NCBI RefSeq assembly: GCF_001613805.1
Contig: NZ_LPVY01000002.1
Span: 1 to 64,000, forward strand
Direction of reading: 5' to 3'
Length of the DNA: 64,000 nt
Source of the DNA: Thalassospira lucentensis
GTDB lineage: Bacteria > Pseudomonadota > Alphaproteobacteria > Rhodospirillales > Thalassospiraceae
Each line of letters opens with the position of its first letter. The first letter of the stretch is position 1. The translations under genes and the position numbers were made by a program. The notes under the pieces were generated by a model. That model saw nothing but the letters and a program-made list of their open reading frames with translations. It did not search any database and was not told the DNA's origin. This document shows, in pieces, positions 29,852-39,799 of the stretch.

Positions 29852-31450
29852 ATGAAAGAACTTCACTCTGATATCGTTATCATAGGAGGTGGACTTGGTG
29901 GTGTGTCAGCAGCACTTTCAGCACTCAAAATGGGCCGCAGCGTCATCCTGACCCAAGAATTCAAATGGCTTGGTGGTCAGCTAACCACCCAAGCCGTCCC
30001 ACCTGATGAAAACCCCTGGATCGAGACCGACGGTTCGACTGCAAGCTATAAGCAACTGCGCCATGAGATTCGTGAATATTATCGTCGGAACTACCCGTTG
30101 ACCGACGAAGCACGTGCGTCTGAAAACCTTAATCCGGGAAGCGGCAATGTCTCGCCGGTCTGTGCAGAACCTCGTGCCGGTGTTGCGGCCATTGATGCCC
30201 TGCTTGCCCCTTGGTTTGCAACGGATCGACTGACGGTTCTTCTGAACGCCAAACCGATCGCAGTTGAGAGCAAAGATGACAGCTTTACATCCGTCACGAT
30301 CATGTCGGGTGAATATGGCGAAATGCTTTTAACCGGTGATTATTTCGTCGATGCCACCGAACTGGGTGATTTGCTTGAGCTCGGGGATGTGGAACACGTC
30401 ACCGGTGCCGAAAGCCGGGCGGGAACCGAAGAACCATCCGCGCTTGAAGGCGATGCGGATCCGAATGATCAGCAGGCTGTTAGCTGGTGCTTCGCCATGA
30501 GCTATCACCCGGACGAAGACCACATCATCGAACGGCCGCGCAATTACAAACTCGACTTCTGGCCGGATAAGCAGCTGTCATTTGTTGGGCCAAACCCTGT
30601 CACTTTGGAACCCGATAGCCGGCCGCTGTTCGTTGGTGACAGTGATGCTGAGTTCGCCCCGGACAACTGGCACTATCGCCGGATTTTCTACTGCCGCAAT
30701 CACACAGGCGATCAATACAGCTCAGACATATGTCTGGTGAACTGGCCACAGATTGACTATTGCGACGGGCCGATTGTTGGCGTTTTTCCGGAAGAAGCAA
30801 AGAAGCATCTCGAAGGCGCGCGTCAACTTTCTTTGTCCATGCTTTACTGGATGCAGACTGAAGCCCCCGTCATGATGGCGGCTATGGTTACCGAGGCCAG
30901 AAGCCAGCAGGCAATGCAATGGGCACACTCGATGGTTTAACCATTGCGCCCTATATCCGCGAAAGCCGCCGCATCAAGGCCCTGTTCACTGTAACCGAAA
31001 ACCATGTTGGTATTGATGCTCGCTAAGCTCCGGTTGGTGCTGAACAGTTCCATGATTCGGTCGGGGTTGGCAGCTATCGCTTAGACCTGCATCCTTCCAC
31101 CGCCCCACGCAACTATGTCGATATCGCAAACTGGCCGTTCCAGATTCCTCTGGGAAGCCTGATCCCCCAACGGGTCAAAAACCTGCTTCCAGCCTGCAAA
31201 AACATTGGTACGACCTATATTACCAACGGTTGCTATCGCCTCCATCCGGTTGAATGGAACATTGCGGAAAGCGTCGGTGCCCTTACGGCCTATTGCCTTG
31301 AGAATGACCTTAGCCCGCGCGGTACGTGAAACAGCCGACAAGCTGGAAGACTTCCAGAAACTCCTGACCTCGCGCTTTGACATCCCGCTTTCATGGCCAA
31401 AACATATCCGTGAAACACCAAGGCTCGAACTGTTCGGGCGCGTGGAGTAA
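29852..31450 (+). pseudogene. FAD-dependent oxidoreductase, broken by two frameshifts and a stop
   Basis: The N-terminal FAD site IIGGGLGGVSAALSAL and WLGGQLTTQAVPPDE are intact. The open frame ends at 30940, but homologous coding continues in other frames. A lost base in the C-run at 30864-30868 shifts the reading so that GGYGYRG, NAMGTLDGL and APYIRESRRIKA follow. A TAA interrupts at 31024-31026. A second shift near 31314-31322 leads to VRETADKLEDF and the natural end RVE at 31450. Intact relatives accompany sugar ABC transporters. The gene is therefore inactive unless all three lesions are sequence errors, which is unlikely. Confidence 0.85.
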
Positions 31451-31453
31451 GCC

Positions 31454-32485
31454 ATGGCGAAACTTGAACTAAAAGACGTCAGAAAATCTTATGGCCCGGT
31501 TGAGGTCATCAAAGGCGTTGACCTAACCATCTAAGATGGGGAGTTCTGCGTCTTTGTCGGACCCTCGGGATGCGGAAAATCGACCTTGCTGCGCATGATT
31601 GCAGGCCTTGAAGGCATTACCGACGGAAAGTTCGAGATTGATGGCGAACGCATGAACGATATAGCACCGGCCAAACGGGGCATTGCGATGGTCTTTCAAT
31701 CCTATGCGCTTTATCCCCACCTGACAGTACGCGAAAACATTGCGTTTGGCCTGAAAGTGCGCAAAACGCCAAAGGCGGAAATCGACAGCCTCGTAAATGA
31801 GGCTGTCATGATGCTACAGCTCGACAAGCTTACCGAACGATTTCCTCGTGAGCTTTCTGGCGGTCAGCGACAACGTGTGGCCATTGGCCGAGCGATTGTT
31901 GGTCAACCAGAAACGTTCCTTCTCGACGAGCCTCTATCAAACCTTGATGCCGAGCTTCGCGTGCATATGCGCACCCAGATATCGGAACTTCACACTCGGC
32001 TGAGACGCACCATGATTTATGTCACCCATGATCAGGTCGAAGCCATGACCTTGGCAGACAAAATCGTCCTGTTACGGGGCGGCCAAATTGAACAGATAGG
32101 CTCTCCACGTGATATGTATGAAAGACCGCAAAATCTCTTTGCCGCGCAGTTCATCGGTGCACCAAAGATGAACATCTTCGAGCTTGAGGGAGATTTTGTT
32201 TCTTTGCGTGATCGGCTGCAACTTCCCGCCGACGCTCAATACTGCGGCATTCGCCCGGATAGCTTTGATATTATTCCGGAAGGCAACGGTATTCTGTTAG
32301 TCACTGTGCAATTGGTAGAATATCTTGGCAATGCCTGTCTTATACACGCCAAAATCGAAGGCCACGACCGGATCATCATTGAACAGCCCGTTGATACGCA
32401 ACTTAAGACCGGCTCCACCATTTCATTAAGCGTCAATTCGGCGCAAATAAATGTCTTTGCGAAGGACGGCAGCAGAATTTCTTAG
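31454..32485 (+). pseudogene. ABC transporter ATP-binding protein (MalK/UgpC type) with internal stop
   Basis: The ATG at 31454 opens MAKLELKDVRKSYGPVEVIK. Codon 27 is TAA (31532-31534), in frame, where homologs have a charged residue before DGEF. After it come Walker A GPSGCGKST, Q-loop FQSYALYP, signature LSGGQRQR, Walker B LLDEPLSNLDAE and a TOBE-like C-terminal domain up to 32485. Restarting at the internal ATG at 31595 or earlier would lose Walker A, so the product would be dead. It lies 3 bases after the FAD pseudogene. Confidence 0.85.
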
Positions 32486-32636
32486 GCCCTCGCCACGAAA
32501 CTTCGTGCAACCTGATTGAATGAACAAGGGCAGTCACAAATGGCTCAATGGCTGCCATTATTTTATTTCTGCTCTAAGGTTCACAAATACAGACCGGTAG
32601 GCGACATCAATCGAGCCCCCCTCTTAGTACAACTCT

Positions 32637-32855
32637 ATAACCCCCGAATTATGACAAATCTGGTGATTGCTGCATCAGTCTGATTTTATGCAGGATGATG
32701 AGGGGGCAATGGAGCAGTAACTACGCTTCGTAAATACTGCTCCTGTGACATGCCATAAAAGATGACATTCGACATTTAGCAAAATCAAACACTTAGCATT
32801 TACCTTTGTCATATAAGCTGACACGAATTGACCAGAGCGCTGACAATCTTTCCCA
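32637..32855. repeat. Degenerate ~210-bp repeat, copy A (possible IS end relic)
   Basis: It shares with 54009-54215, in the same orientation, the blocks ACCCCCGAATTAT, GGCAATGGAGCAGTAA, CACTTAGCAT and repeated TGACA motifs with similar spacing. No transposase coding remains. Multiple TGACA repeats resemble terminal binding sites of some insertion sequences, but the family is not identified. Confidence 0.65.
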
Positions 32856-32930
32856 AGAGGCTGCCGTTGTCGCCTTGATGGTCCGTCCCTCACGTCGCGG
32901 TACGGAAGACTGCCTTGAGAATAATTATCT

Positions 32931-33025
32931 CGACCATAATTGAACAGCCTATTGATACGTAGTTCAGGTATGGATCCAGCATTTCGTTAAGCGTCACTTC
33001 CTCGCAAATACACATCTTTGCAAAG
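32931..33025 (+). pseudogene. Second, eroded copy of the ABC ATPase 3' end
   Basis: This stretch matches 32365-32465 inside the ABC ATPase pseudogene, for example TTGAACAGCC, ATTTCgTTAAGCGTCA and CGCAAATA followed by TCTTTGC, with small gaps and many substitutions. It carries no usable frame. The repeat copy A lies between the two copies. The rest of 32486-33065 holds nothing else I recognise. Confidence 0.7.
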
Positions 33026-33066
33026 TGTCGAACTCACAGAATGAAAAGTACCACCCAAAATCAATG

Positions 33067-33104
33067 AGAAAAGGCCGGAACAGCACTTCTGCTATTCCGG
33101 CCTT
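33067..33104 (-). terminator. Rho-independent terminator of the kduI operon
   Basis: A 15-bp stem (AAGGCCGGAACAGCA / TGCTATTCCGGCCTT, one mismatch) with a 4-base loop, followed by a U-rich run on the minus strand. It lies 36 bases after the stop of the 822-aa gene. Confidence 0.85.
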
Positions 33105-33139
33105 CATCATTCAGGAGCCGACGGGAGGTCTCGGCTCCC

Positions 33140-35608
33140 TCACTGAACCACCGGCAATTCCTTGCGGTCGCCCTTAAGCGTCCAGTCCATCGGATCAAGC
33201 GTCCTGCCTTCGGCTGTGATAACGCCGCTCTGATGGAACGACACCGTGCCATATTGCGTATCTTCGATACGATATGTGCCATCCGTATCGACATGAACCC
33301 TGAGCTCATGATCGGCTGCAAATTTCGCCAAATCACGGCTATGGCCCAGCCGGACAACCCAGATGCTATCGCGTCCGGAAAGACGCAATTCATGCCCGGC
33401 AGAGCCGCCTGTTTGCACAAGCTCCAGCGGACCGGAAGCTGATACAATCAACGCCCCTTCGCCCGAACGTGCCCACGCCCGATATCCATCGACATGCCAT
33501 TCATCAAACGCCAATGTCGGGAACCATGCATGGGTAAAGTCAGGTTGCGGCGCCACACCTTCAAACCGGACAATCGCAAGATCGCGATATTGCTGAACGC
33601 GCGGAACACTTGCCGATCCGCCCCAGAATGACGGGCGCCCGAAACCGGACTGGACGATCTCACCAGGGTGGTTGATGAATATCTGTGCGCCCGGTTCGCG
33701 ACCGATCCGCGCCTGAAGAAGCGTTTCCTGATATCCCCAGTCCCGCCAGCGATAAAGTGCGGCACTTCCCATCGCGGTTTCACTGGTTTTGTAATGATAC
33801 AATCGGCAAAACGCATTTTCGCCCTGCCAGAAAGTCCATTCCTGCGCGGTATCGCGTTTCTCCCAGCAGGCAATGTCGGCAAGATCAGGCAATTCAAGCC
33901 CATGATCACGCAACGCCAAAGCCATCTGGGCCAAGCAATTCACATGTGCGCCAAACTGGCCTTTGCCCCACAACAATCTGGCAAGACCGTTCAGTTCCAA
34001 TGTGTCGGCAACGCAAAGTGAATGTTCGTAGCTACGGCCCTGCGCCCCGGTAATAACGCCATGATGCGCCGAATTGGCAATCATGGTGATCAGTCGGATA
34101 ATGGCCCCAGATGCCCGTTTCCGAATGACTTCGTCGGGTGCAAGCGCAAACAGGGCCGCCAAACCTTTAAGATCAATCGGGAAATAGGTGCCAGAATTGA
34201 ATTCCGCCATTTCGGCTGCTTCGAAATGATCGAACCACGCCATCAGGCGCTCATAACCGGCCTGTTTCTGTGCGATGCCATTACGATCTGCGCGTCGGAA
34301 ATGTGACTGCGGCAACAGGTTTCCGGCCAGATAGGCAGAAGTATGGAACAACAATGCATGGTTTTCCGAGAAATACCATTGAACATCGTTGCCCGGCTCA
34401 TCCATCCAGTAACGGAATTCCAGAATGGCGGCATCAATACGCGCGACCAAAGATACCGGGAGCCGATCCGCAAACACAATGCGTGTCCACAACAGCGGAA
34501 CCAGCGCAAAATCAGCACAGTCAAAACACTGCTCGATCCCTGGCAAAGCCGTGTTGATGATTGCCTCGGCACGCGCCAACGCCACCTCATCCCCGATGGC
34601 CGCACAGGCAAGTGCGGTTTCGGTATCGGTTTCACCGTTCTTTGCAATCCATGCAAGGCTTTCGGCAATGCGCGCCTCAAGACTTTCCGGTGCCGGTCCG
34701 GTTACAGAACGCCAGCTAACCTCCGCACCAAGCCGCGCTTCGGTTGCAAAATCACCGCACTCGAACGTAAATCCGAAATACCGGTAATCTGCCGGAAAAT
34801 CGTTCGACGATGCCAGACGCACACGATCTGCCCCCGCGGGAATTTCAAACGTCACATCATCATGATCATGCGACATGAAATGACCGGCAACCCTGACCCG
34901 GCCACTAACCTTGTCCGGAAACGGCACAGGCATGACAAGCCAGATATCATCACTGTCATAGAATTTGCGATCAAGATGCATGGCATCAACGGACGCCTCG
35001 ACCGCATATACGCTCTCAGGTTCAGCCGGAAAACAATTCCCCGCCTCTGCCTTTGGTCCATCAATCCAGGTAAGGGCAATACGGATAACCGCATCGCGCT
35101 CGCACAGATCTTCGAACTGGACGGCAACCTCGTTGTGGCCCTGTTTCAGATTGGCCTCAAACTCGACCTCGTCCATGGCGTTACGGGTCGCGGGCGAAAG
35201 CCACGCAACCGCCCGCCCGTTCACATACACGCGCGCGGCACCACAAATGCCCAATCGCAACCGTGCAGGTCCGGCATCCATGGCATTGATCGCCGTTCTC
35301 GCCCATCCCTGAATATGGGTTGCCCGGAACCAGAACCCCGAAAGATCAAGAAACGGTGATCCACCTGGCAAAATATTTCTTGCGTTACGCCAGTCAGGGA
35401 ACGGCAGTTCGGAAATCTCTTTGCCCCGGCGTTCGGCAATATAGGCTGTCCGGCAGGGATAGGTATGCGGGATGAAGTTCTTCTCCTTTGTCAGGAAAAA
35501 GGTTGAATCCATCTCGCCTTCCATCGGCATATCCGCCACATCATATGCCCGTTCCTCAAGCGACGTGACCTGCCAATAAGGAATGGGTGCTCCGGATTTA
35601 AGCAGCAT
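33140..35608 (-). CDS. Uncharacterised 822-aa protein, candidate uronate polysaccharide lyase/hydrolase
   Basis: I do not recognise a named family with certainty. No signal peptide is visible, so it is probably cytoplasmic. Residues ~90-300 look like beta-sandwich domains (ARVYVNGRAVAWL, as in jelly-roll modules). Residues ~320-610 are helical with the His/Asn-rich stretches WYFSENHALLFHTSAYLAG and NSAHHGVITGAQGRSYEHSL, typical of an alpha/alpha toroid active site. Residues ~640-822 are beta-rich. This helix-barrel plus beta-sheet layout recalls heparinase II/III-like and other polysaccharide lyases. It follows kduI by 3 bases in one operon, so a step on unsaturated or intact oligouronides is inferred. 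Confidence 0.7.
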   Translation of the reverse strand: MLLKSGAPIPYWQVTSLEERAYDVADMPMEGEMDSTFFLTKEKNFIPHTYPCRTAYIAERRGKEISELPFPDWRNARNILPGGSPFLDLSGFWFRATHIQGWARTAINAMDAGPARLRLGICGAARVYVNGRAVAWLSPATRNAMDEVEFEANLKQGHNEVAVQFEDLCERDAVIRIALTWIDGPKAEAGNCFPAEPESVYAVEASVDAMHLDRKFYDSDDIWLVMPVPFPDKVSGRVRVAGHFMSHDHDDVTFEIPAGADRVRLASSNDFPADYRYFGFTFECGDFATEARLGAEVSWRSVTGPAPESLEARIAESLAWIAKNGETDTETALACAAIGDEVALARAEAIINTALPGIEQCFDCADFALVPLLWTRIVFADRLPVSLVARIDAAILEFRYWMDEPGNDVQWYFSENHALLFHTSAYLAGNLLPQSHFRRADRNGIAQKQAGYERLMAWFDHFEAAEMAEFNSGTYFPIDLKGLAALFALAPDEVIRKRASGAIIRLITMIANSAHHGVITGAQGRSYEHSLCVADTLELNGLARLLWGKGQFGAHVNCLAQMALALRDHGLELPDLADIACWEKRDTAQEWTFWQGENAFCRLYHYKTSETAMGSAALYRWRDWGYQETLLQARIGREPGAQIFINHPGEIVQSGFGRPSFWGGSASVPRVQQYRDLAIVRFEGVAPQPDFTHAWFPTLAFDEWHVDGYRAWARSGEGALIVSASGPLELVQTGGSAGHELRLSGRDSIWVVRLGHSRDLAKFAADHELRVHVDTDGTYRIEDTQYGTVSFHQSGVITAEGRTLDPMDWTLKGDRKELPVVQ

Positions 35609-35611
35609 GAC

Positions 35612-36448
35612 TTAACGCAGCTCCTTAATGGCAACCGGCGAAACATCGGTATATTCCTGATTTTCCCCGGTCATGCCCCACACGAAACCATACGGCCCAG
35701 TGCCCGCACCCATATGAATGGACCATGCCGGCGACAGGACGACGTCGCCATTTGCCACAACCAGATGGCGGGTATTATCCGGACGCCCCATAAAGTGCAT
35801 AACCCGGTCTTCATCCGAAAGATCGAAATAGCAATACGCCTCCATGCGCCGCTCATGCAGATGCGGCGGCATGGTGTTCCAGACAGAACCTTTCGTCGGA
35901 TCGGTAATCCCCATCAACAACAGACAGGATGGCGCGACCTCTGGATGAATATACATCGCCAGGGAACGGCGGTTGCTTTTCTCAACATCCCCCATCTCAA
36001 GGATTTTCGATTCCGCACGCGTGATTAGACGCGTCGGTACGGAATGCCCCGCCGGAACCGAATTCATGTAAAACCGTGCCGGGCTTTTGGCGTCATCACT
36101 ACCCAGCGAAACGGTCTCAGCGCCCCGTCCAATATAAAGGACATCACGGTTTGCAAGCTCATAACGCGTTCCGTCCACCTCGATCCAGCCCGCACCGCCA
36201 AGGTTTGCAACACCCATTTCACGTGCATCAAAGAACAGGTTCGTCCCGACATCTTTGCCATCGCCAAAGCCAAGCGCCTTTTCTGCCGGCACGGCGCCAC
36301 CGACAATCATCCGATCGAAATGAGTATACGCAAAGCTGATCTGGCCCGGCGTAAATAGCCCTTCGACCATAAAATTCTCGCGCAACTGCGACGTGTTCAT
36401 TCCATCGATCTGATCGGGACCGGCACCATAGCGTTGTTCCATAGCCAC
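35612..36448 (-). CDS. kduI: 5-keto-4-deoxyuronate isomerase
   Basis: 278 residues from the GTG at 36448 (AGGAG 7 bases upstream), the same length as E. coli KduI; the ATG at 36442 is an alternative. It is a cupin with metal ligands in MPPHLHERRMEAYCYF and a His in WSIHMG. It also has the conserved GGAGWIEVDG and NRRSLAMYI stretches. It converts 4-deoxy-L-threo-5-hexosulose uronate to 3-deoxy-D-glycero-2,5-hexodiulosonate, the substrate of KduD. It is the first gene of a two-gene unit, divergent from the LacI regulator. Confidence 0.93.
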   Translation of the reverse strand: MAMEQRYGAGPDQIDGMNTSQLRENFMVEGLFTPGQISFAYTHFDRMIVGGAVPAEKALGFGDGKDVGTNLFFDAREMGVANLGGAGWIEVDGTRYELANRDVLYIGRGAETVSLGSDDAKSPARFYMNSVPAGHSVPTRLITRAESKILEMGDVEKSNRRSLAMYIHPEVAPSCLLLMGITDPTKGSVWNTMPPHLHERRMEAYCYFDLSDEDRVMHFMGRPDNTRHLVVANGDVVLSPAWSIHMGAGTGPYGFVWGMTGENQEYTDVSPVAIKELR

Positions 36449-36634
36449 GGGATATCTCCTAAGGATTTTCCTGCACGTTCCGCCACCGTTTTTGCCGGTG
36501 ACACACTTTATAAATTCGCAGAAGCAGGAAGATCGCTTCCCCTTCCGCACAAGAAAAAACATCACACCAAGAAATTTTTCGTGCAATATGTAAATAAATT
36601 CCACAAACTGGTGAAAATCAGGAAAGGGCAAAAC

Positions 36635-37657
36635 ATGGCACTTAGCGGACGCACGAAGATAAGCGACATCGCCTCGCGTCTTGGGGTTTCCACGGCAACG
36701 GTATCACGCGCCCTAAGCGGCAATGGTTATGTCCGGGAACATCTCGCCTCCAGAATCCGGGCTGCGGCCATTGAAATGAACTACGCCGTTTCAAGCACCA
36801 CTGCCGGGCAAAAGGTCCTGATTGTTTCCTCGCAAGAGGCCATGATCGACTTCAAACGCAGCCAGTTCACCATGTATGTTCTTGAAGGGGTTCGCGAACG
36901 CGCCGAAAGCCGCGACATCCGGATAGAATCTTACATCTATCAGCCCAATCAGCCCTTCGAAGACCTCTATAAAGCAGCACAGACACCCGATTTGATTGGG
37001 CTGCTGCTTGTTTCTGTCGATGATGCAACACTTGATTTTGTGCGCACCTCTGACATGCCTGCCGTCCTGGTCAATGGTGACGATCCGGAAATGCAGCTAA
37101 GCTCGGTCACGCCGTGCAACCGGTCTGCGGCCTCCTTGGCGACCAAACATCTGATCAATCAGGGACACCGCCATATCCTGTTTCTCAATCGCCCCGGCAG
37201 GCGCACAATTAAGCGCCGCCTCGAAGGATGGCGTGACGCGATGGACGGACATTACAATCCCGACTATGTGATTGATATCGACGACTGGACAGCCGAAGCC
37301 GCAAGCCAGCGCATCACCGAGGTCATCGAAAGCAACCTTTCTTTCAGCGCCATTGTCGCTGCCGGTGACATCCTTGCAGTGGGTGCTGTTTCCGCCCTGC
37401 AAGCCAAGGGCTACAACGTCCCCAAAGATGTTTCTGTGGTCGGCATTGATGGTCTGCCCCAGGGCCAATACATGTCGCCAGCACTGACATCGGTCAAAAT
37501 TCCGATGCAGACAGTCGGCGCGCTGTCGCTGGATCTGCTGATTGAAACCTGCCGACTGACCAATGCCGATATTGAAATGCCCGCACGCCGGATCGAATTG
37601 GCGTGCGAGCTGATTAGCCGTGAAAGCGTCTGTCCGCCACCGAAAAAGCTACGCTGA
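36635..37657 (+). CDS. LacI-family transcriptional regulator
   Basis: 340 residues. The N-terminal LacI helix-turn-helix is TKISDIASRLGVSTATVSRALSG, with a hinge near residue 50 and a periplasmic-binding-like sensor domain after it. The ATG at 36635 opens the domain directly and has an AGGAAAGG site. It is divergent from kduI and convergent with kduD, so it probably represses the uronate genes until a sugar-acid intermediate appears. A palindrome at 40458-40471 is a candidate binding site. Confidence 0.9.
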   Translation: MALSGRTKISDIASRLGVSTATVSRALSGNGYVREHLASRIRAAAIEMNYAVSSTTAGQKVLIVSSQEAMIDFKRSQFTMYVLEGVRERAESRDIRIESYIYQPNQPFEDLYKAAQTPDLIGLLLVSVDDATLDFVRTSDMPAVLVNGDDPEMQLSSVTPCNRSAASLATKHLINQGHRHILFLNRPGRRTIKRRLEGWRDAMDGHYNPDYVIDIDDWTAEAASQRITEVIESNLSFSAIVAAGDILAVGAVSALQAKGYNVPKDVSVVGIDGLPQGQYMSPALTSVKIPMQTVGALSLDLLIETCRLTNADIEMPARRIELACELISRESVCPPPKKLR

Positions 37658-37694
37658 TGGATGGAGAACCTTCATCACAGGTCCCGCACCGGCC

Positions 37695-38435
37695 CTATCG
37701 TGCAAGCCAGCCGCCATCGACATTCAGGATTGCACCCGAAACATAATCAGATGCGGGCGCTGCAAGATAAACCGCCGTTTCCGCAATATCATCTGGCCGT
37801 CCCCAACGACCCGCCGGAATACGTTCCAGAATGGCCGCAGACCGATCAGGATCATCACGCAACGCCTGTGTATTGCTTGTCGCGATATAGCCCGGCGCAA
37901 TCGCATTCACATTGATACCGCGTGCAGTCCATTCATTTGCCAGAATACGGGTCAAACCGGCCACACCATGCTTGGACGTGGTGTAGGACGGGACCCGAAT
38001 GCCCCCCTGAAACGATAAAAGCGACGCGATATTCACAATCTTGCCTTGCCCGCCGCGCGCAAAGACCTCCTTGGCGAATGCCTGCGAGGTAAAGAACACC
38101 GCCTTGGCATTCACATCCATGACAGCGTCCCAGTCTTCCTCGGTAAAATCGATACAATCAGCGCGGCGGATAATCCCCGCATTATTGACCAGAATGTCGA
38201 CATTGCGCCCTTCAAACAGGGACGCCCCCGCCATCGGATCAGCAAAATCAACGATGACCTCACCTGCGACACCGCCCGCATCACCGATCATTGCAACCGT
38301 TTCGCCACAGCTTCGCCGTCCTGCACAGACAACTTCCGCACCTGCGCGTGCCATGGCGACGGCAATAGCCTGCCCTATTCCGGCATTGGCACCGGTTACC
38401 AAAGCTTTTCGACCGCTCAGCGAGAACGCATTCAT
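37695..38435 (-). CDS. kduD: 2-dehydro-3-deoxy-D-gluconate 5-dehydrogenase (KduD)
   Basis: 246 residues of the classical short-chain dehydrogenase family: cofactor motif TGANAGIGQ, NNAG, catalytic Ser in NIASLLSF and Y-x3-K in YTTSKHG. KduD reduces 2,5-diketo-3-deoxygluconate to 2-keto-3-deoxygluconate. The assignment among SDRs rests on the SLLSFQGG segment and on the presence of kduI in the locus. It is the last gene of dctQ-dctM-kduD. Confidence 0.88.
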   Translation of the reverse strand: MNAFSLSGRKALVTGANAGIGQAIAVAMARAGAEVVCAGRRSCGETVAMIGDAGGVAGEVIVDFADPMAGASLFEGRNVDILVNNAGIIRRADCIDFTEEDWDAVMDVNAKAVFFTSQAFAKEVFARGGQGKIVNIASLLSFQGGIRVPSYTTSKHGVAGLTRILANEWTARGINVNAIAPGYIATSNTQALRDDPDRSAAILERIPAGRWGRPDDIAETAVYLAAPASDYVSGAILNVDGGWLAR

Positions 38436-38475
38436 GATATAACTCCGCTTGGATAGGATTAGGTATGGGTGAACG

Positions 38476-39798
38476 TCACATCAGTCCGAGGAAACGTGGC
38501 AATGCCAGCGTGATCCACGGGACATATGTGGTCAGAAGCAAGGCCACCGATGTCGCAAAGAAGAACGGCAGGATCGGCCTTACCACCTGATCAATGCGCA
38601 GATTGGCAACCGCACACCCGACAAAAAGGACACTGCCGACAGGTGGTGTCATCGACCCGACCCCAAGGTTAAAGATCATGATGATCCCCAAATGCACCGG
38701 ATGAATGCCGATCTCGGTCGCAATCGGCAAAAAGATCGGGGTGAAAATCAATACTGCCGGCGTCAGATCCATGAAAAACCCGATGATCAGCAGGCAGACA
38801 TTCATCACCAGCAAAATCACAATGGGATTGTCAAAGGTCAGAATGGCCTCGGCAATGACATCGGGAATACCGGCAATCGTCATGACATAGGACATGATGC
38901 CCGATGCCGCGATCAGAAACAGGATCGAACAACTGGTAACCGCCGAGGATTTCAAAGCTTCCAGATATTCCTGCAAGCTCGCCATCCGGTACATCAACGA
39001 CAAAACAAATGAATACAGAACGGCAACCGCCGCCCCTTCGGTCGCGGTAAACGCCCCGATCGCAATGCCGCCGATAACCAGAATAATCATCAATAAAGGC
39101 GGCAAAGCCTGCCATATCACATGCAGCACTTCCGACCAGCCGACACTACCTTCGGTGCGATAGCCGCGGCGCACGGCAAAAAAGGTAATGACCATCATGA
39201 CCGATAGCCCCATCAGGATGCCCGGAAGATACCCTCCAAGGAACAGGGCCGAAATCGACGTCCCACCCGATACCAGCGAAAACAGGATTAACGGTCCGCT
39301 CGGCGGGATCAGAATGCCAGTTGGCGCCGATGCAATATTCACCGCCGCTGAAAATGCGGGATCATACCCCTCTTTGCGCTGCAACGGCCCCATAACGCCA
39401 CCAACAGCAGCGGCGGCGGCAATTGATGACCCGGAAATCGATCCAAACAGCATATTGGCCAGCACATTGGTATGCGCCAAGGCACCGGGCATACGCCCGC
39501 CCAGCAATTTCGCCAGATTGATCAGGCGGATTGCGATGCCGCCCTTGTTCATGATGTTCCCCGCCAGCACAAAAAACGGGATGGCCAAAAGTGTAAAACT
39601 GTCGATGCCCGAAAACATCTTTTGGGCGCTGACAAAACTGATAACCTGTGAAGGCAGATAGGCAAAGCCCGTCACAACCGAAGAAACACCAATCGCAATC
39701 GAAATCGGCGTTCCCAGGGCCAGAAGGCCGAAAAACAGTGCAAAAAGCACTACTGCCGCACCGGCAGGATCAAGCATGAAATCAATAATCACATCCAT
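38476..39798 (-). CDS. TRAP transporter large permease (DctM family), uronate locus
   Basis: 440 residues with ~12 membrane segments. Family stretches LAIPFFVLAGNIMNKGG and FGSISGSSIAAAAAVGG are visible, and GSMTPPVGSVLF near the C-terminus. The ATG at 39798 lies just after the dctQ stop. Its context suggests uptake of unsaturated uronides or related sugar acids. Confidence 0.92.
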   Translation of the reverse strand: MDVIIDFMLDPAGAAVVLFALFFGLLALGTPISIAIGVSSVVTGFAYLPSQVISFVSAQKMFSGIDSFTLLAIPFFVLAGNIMNKGGIAIRLINLAKLLGGRMPGALAHTNVLANMLFGSISGSSIAAAAAVGGVMGPLQRKEGYDPAFSAAVNIASAPTGILIPPSGPLILFSLVSGGTSISALFLGGYLPGILMGLSVMMVITFFAVRRGYRTEGSVGWSEVLHVIWQALPPLLMIILVIGGIAIGAFTATEGAAVAVLYSFVLSLMYRMASLQEYLEALKSSAVTSCSILFLIAASGIMSYVMTIAGIPDVIAEAILTFDNPIVILLVMNVCLLIIGFFMDLTPAVLIFTPIFLPIATEIGIHPVHLGIIMIFNLGVGSMTPPVGSVLFVGCAVANLRIDQVVRPILPFFFATSVALLLTTYVPWITLALPRFLGLM

Positions 39799-39799
39799 T

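Noticed and set aside
31205..31450. 81-codon open frame as a separate gene
   Set aside because: Its second half is the C-terminal end of the broken FAD oxidoreductase, and its first half is out-of-frame sequence.
31586..32485. ABC ATPase as a functional gene starting at an internal codon
   Set aside because: Starting here removes Walker A. The original ATG at 31454 is followed by an in-frame TAA, so it is treated as a pseudogene.
34343..35359. 338-codon open frame on the plus strand
   Set aside because: Antisense to the 822-aa gene, which has a proper start, an operon partner and a terminator.
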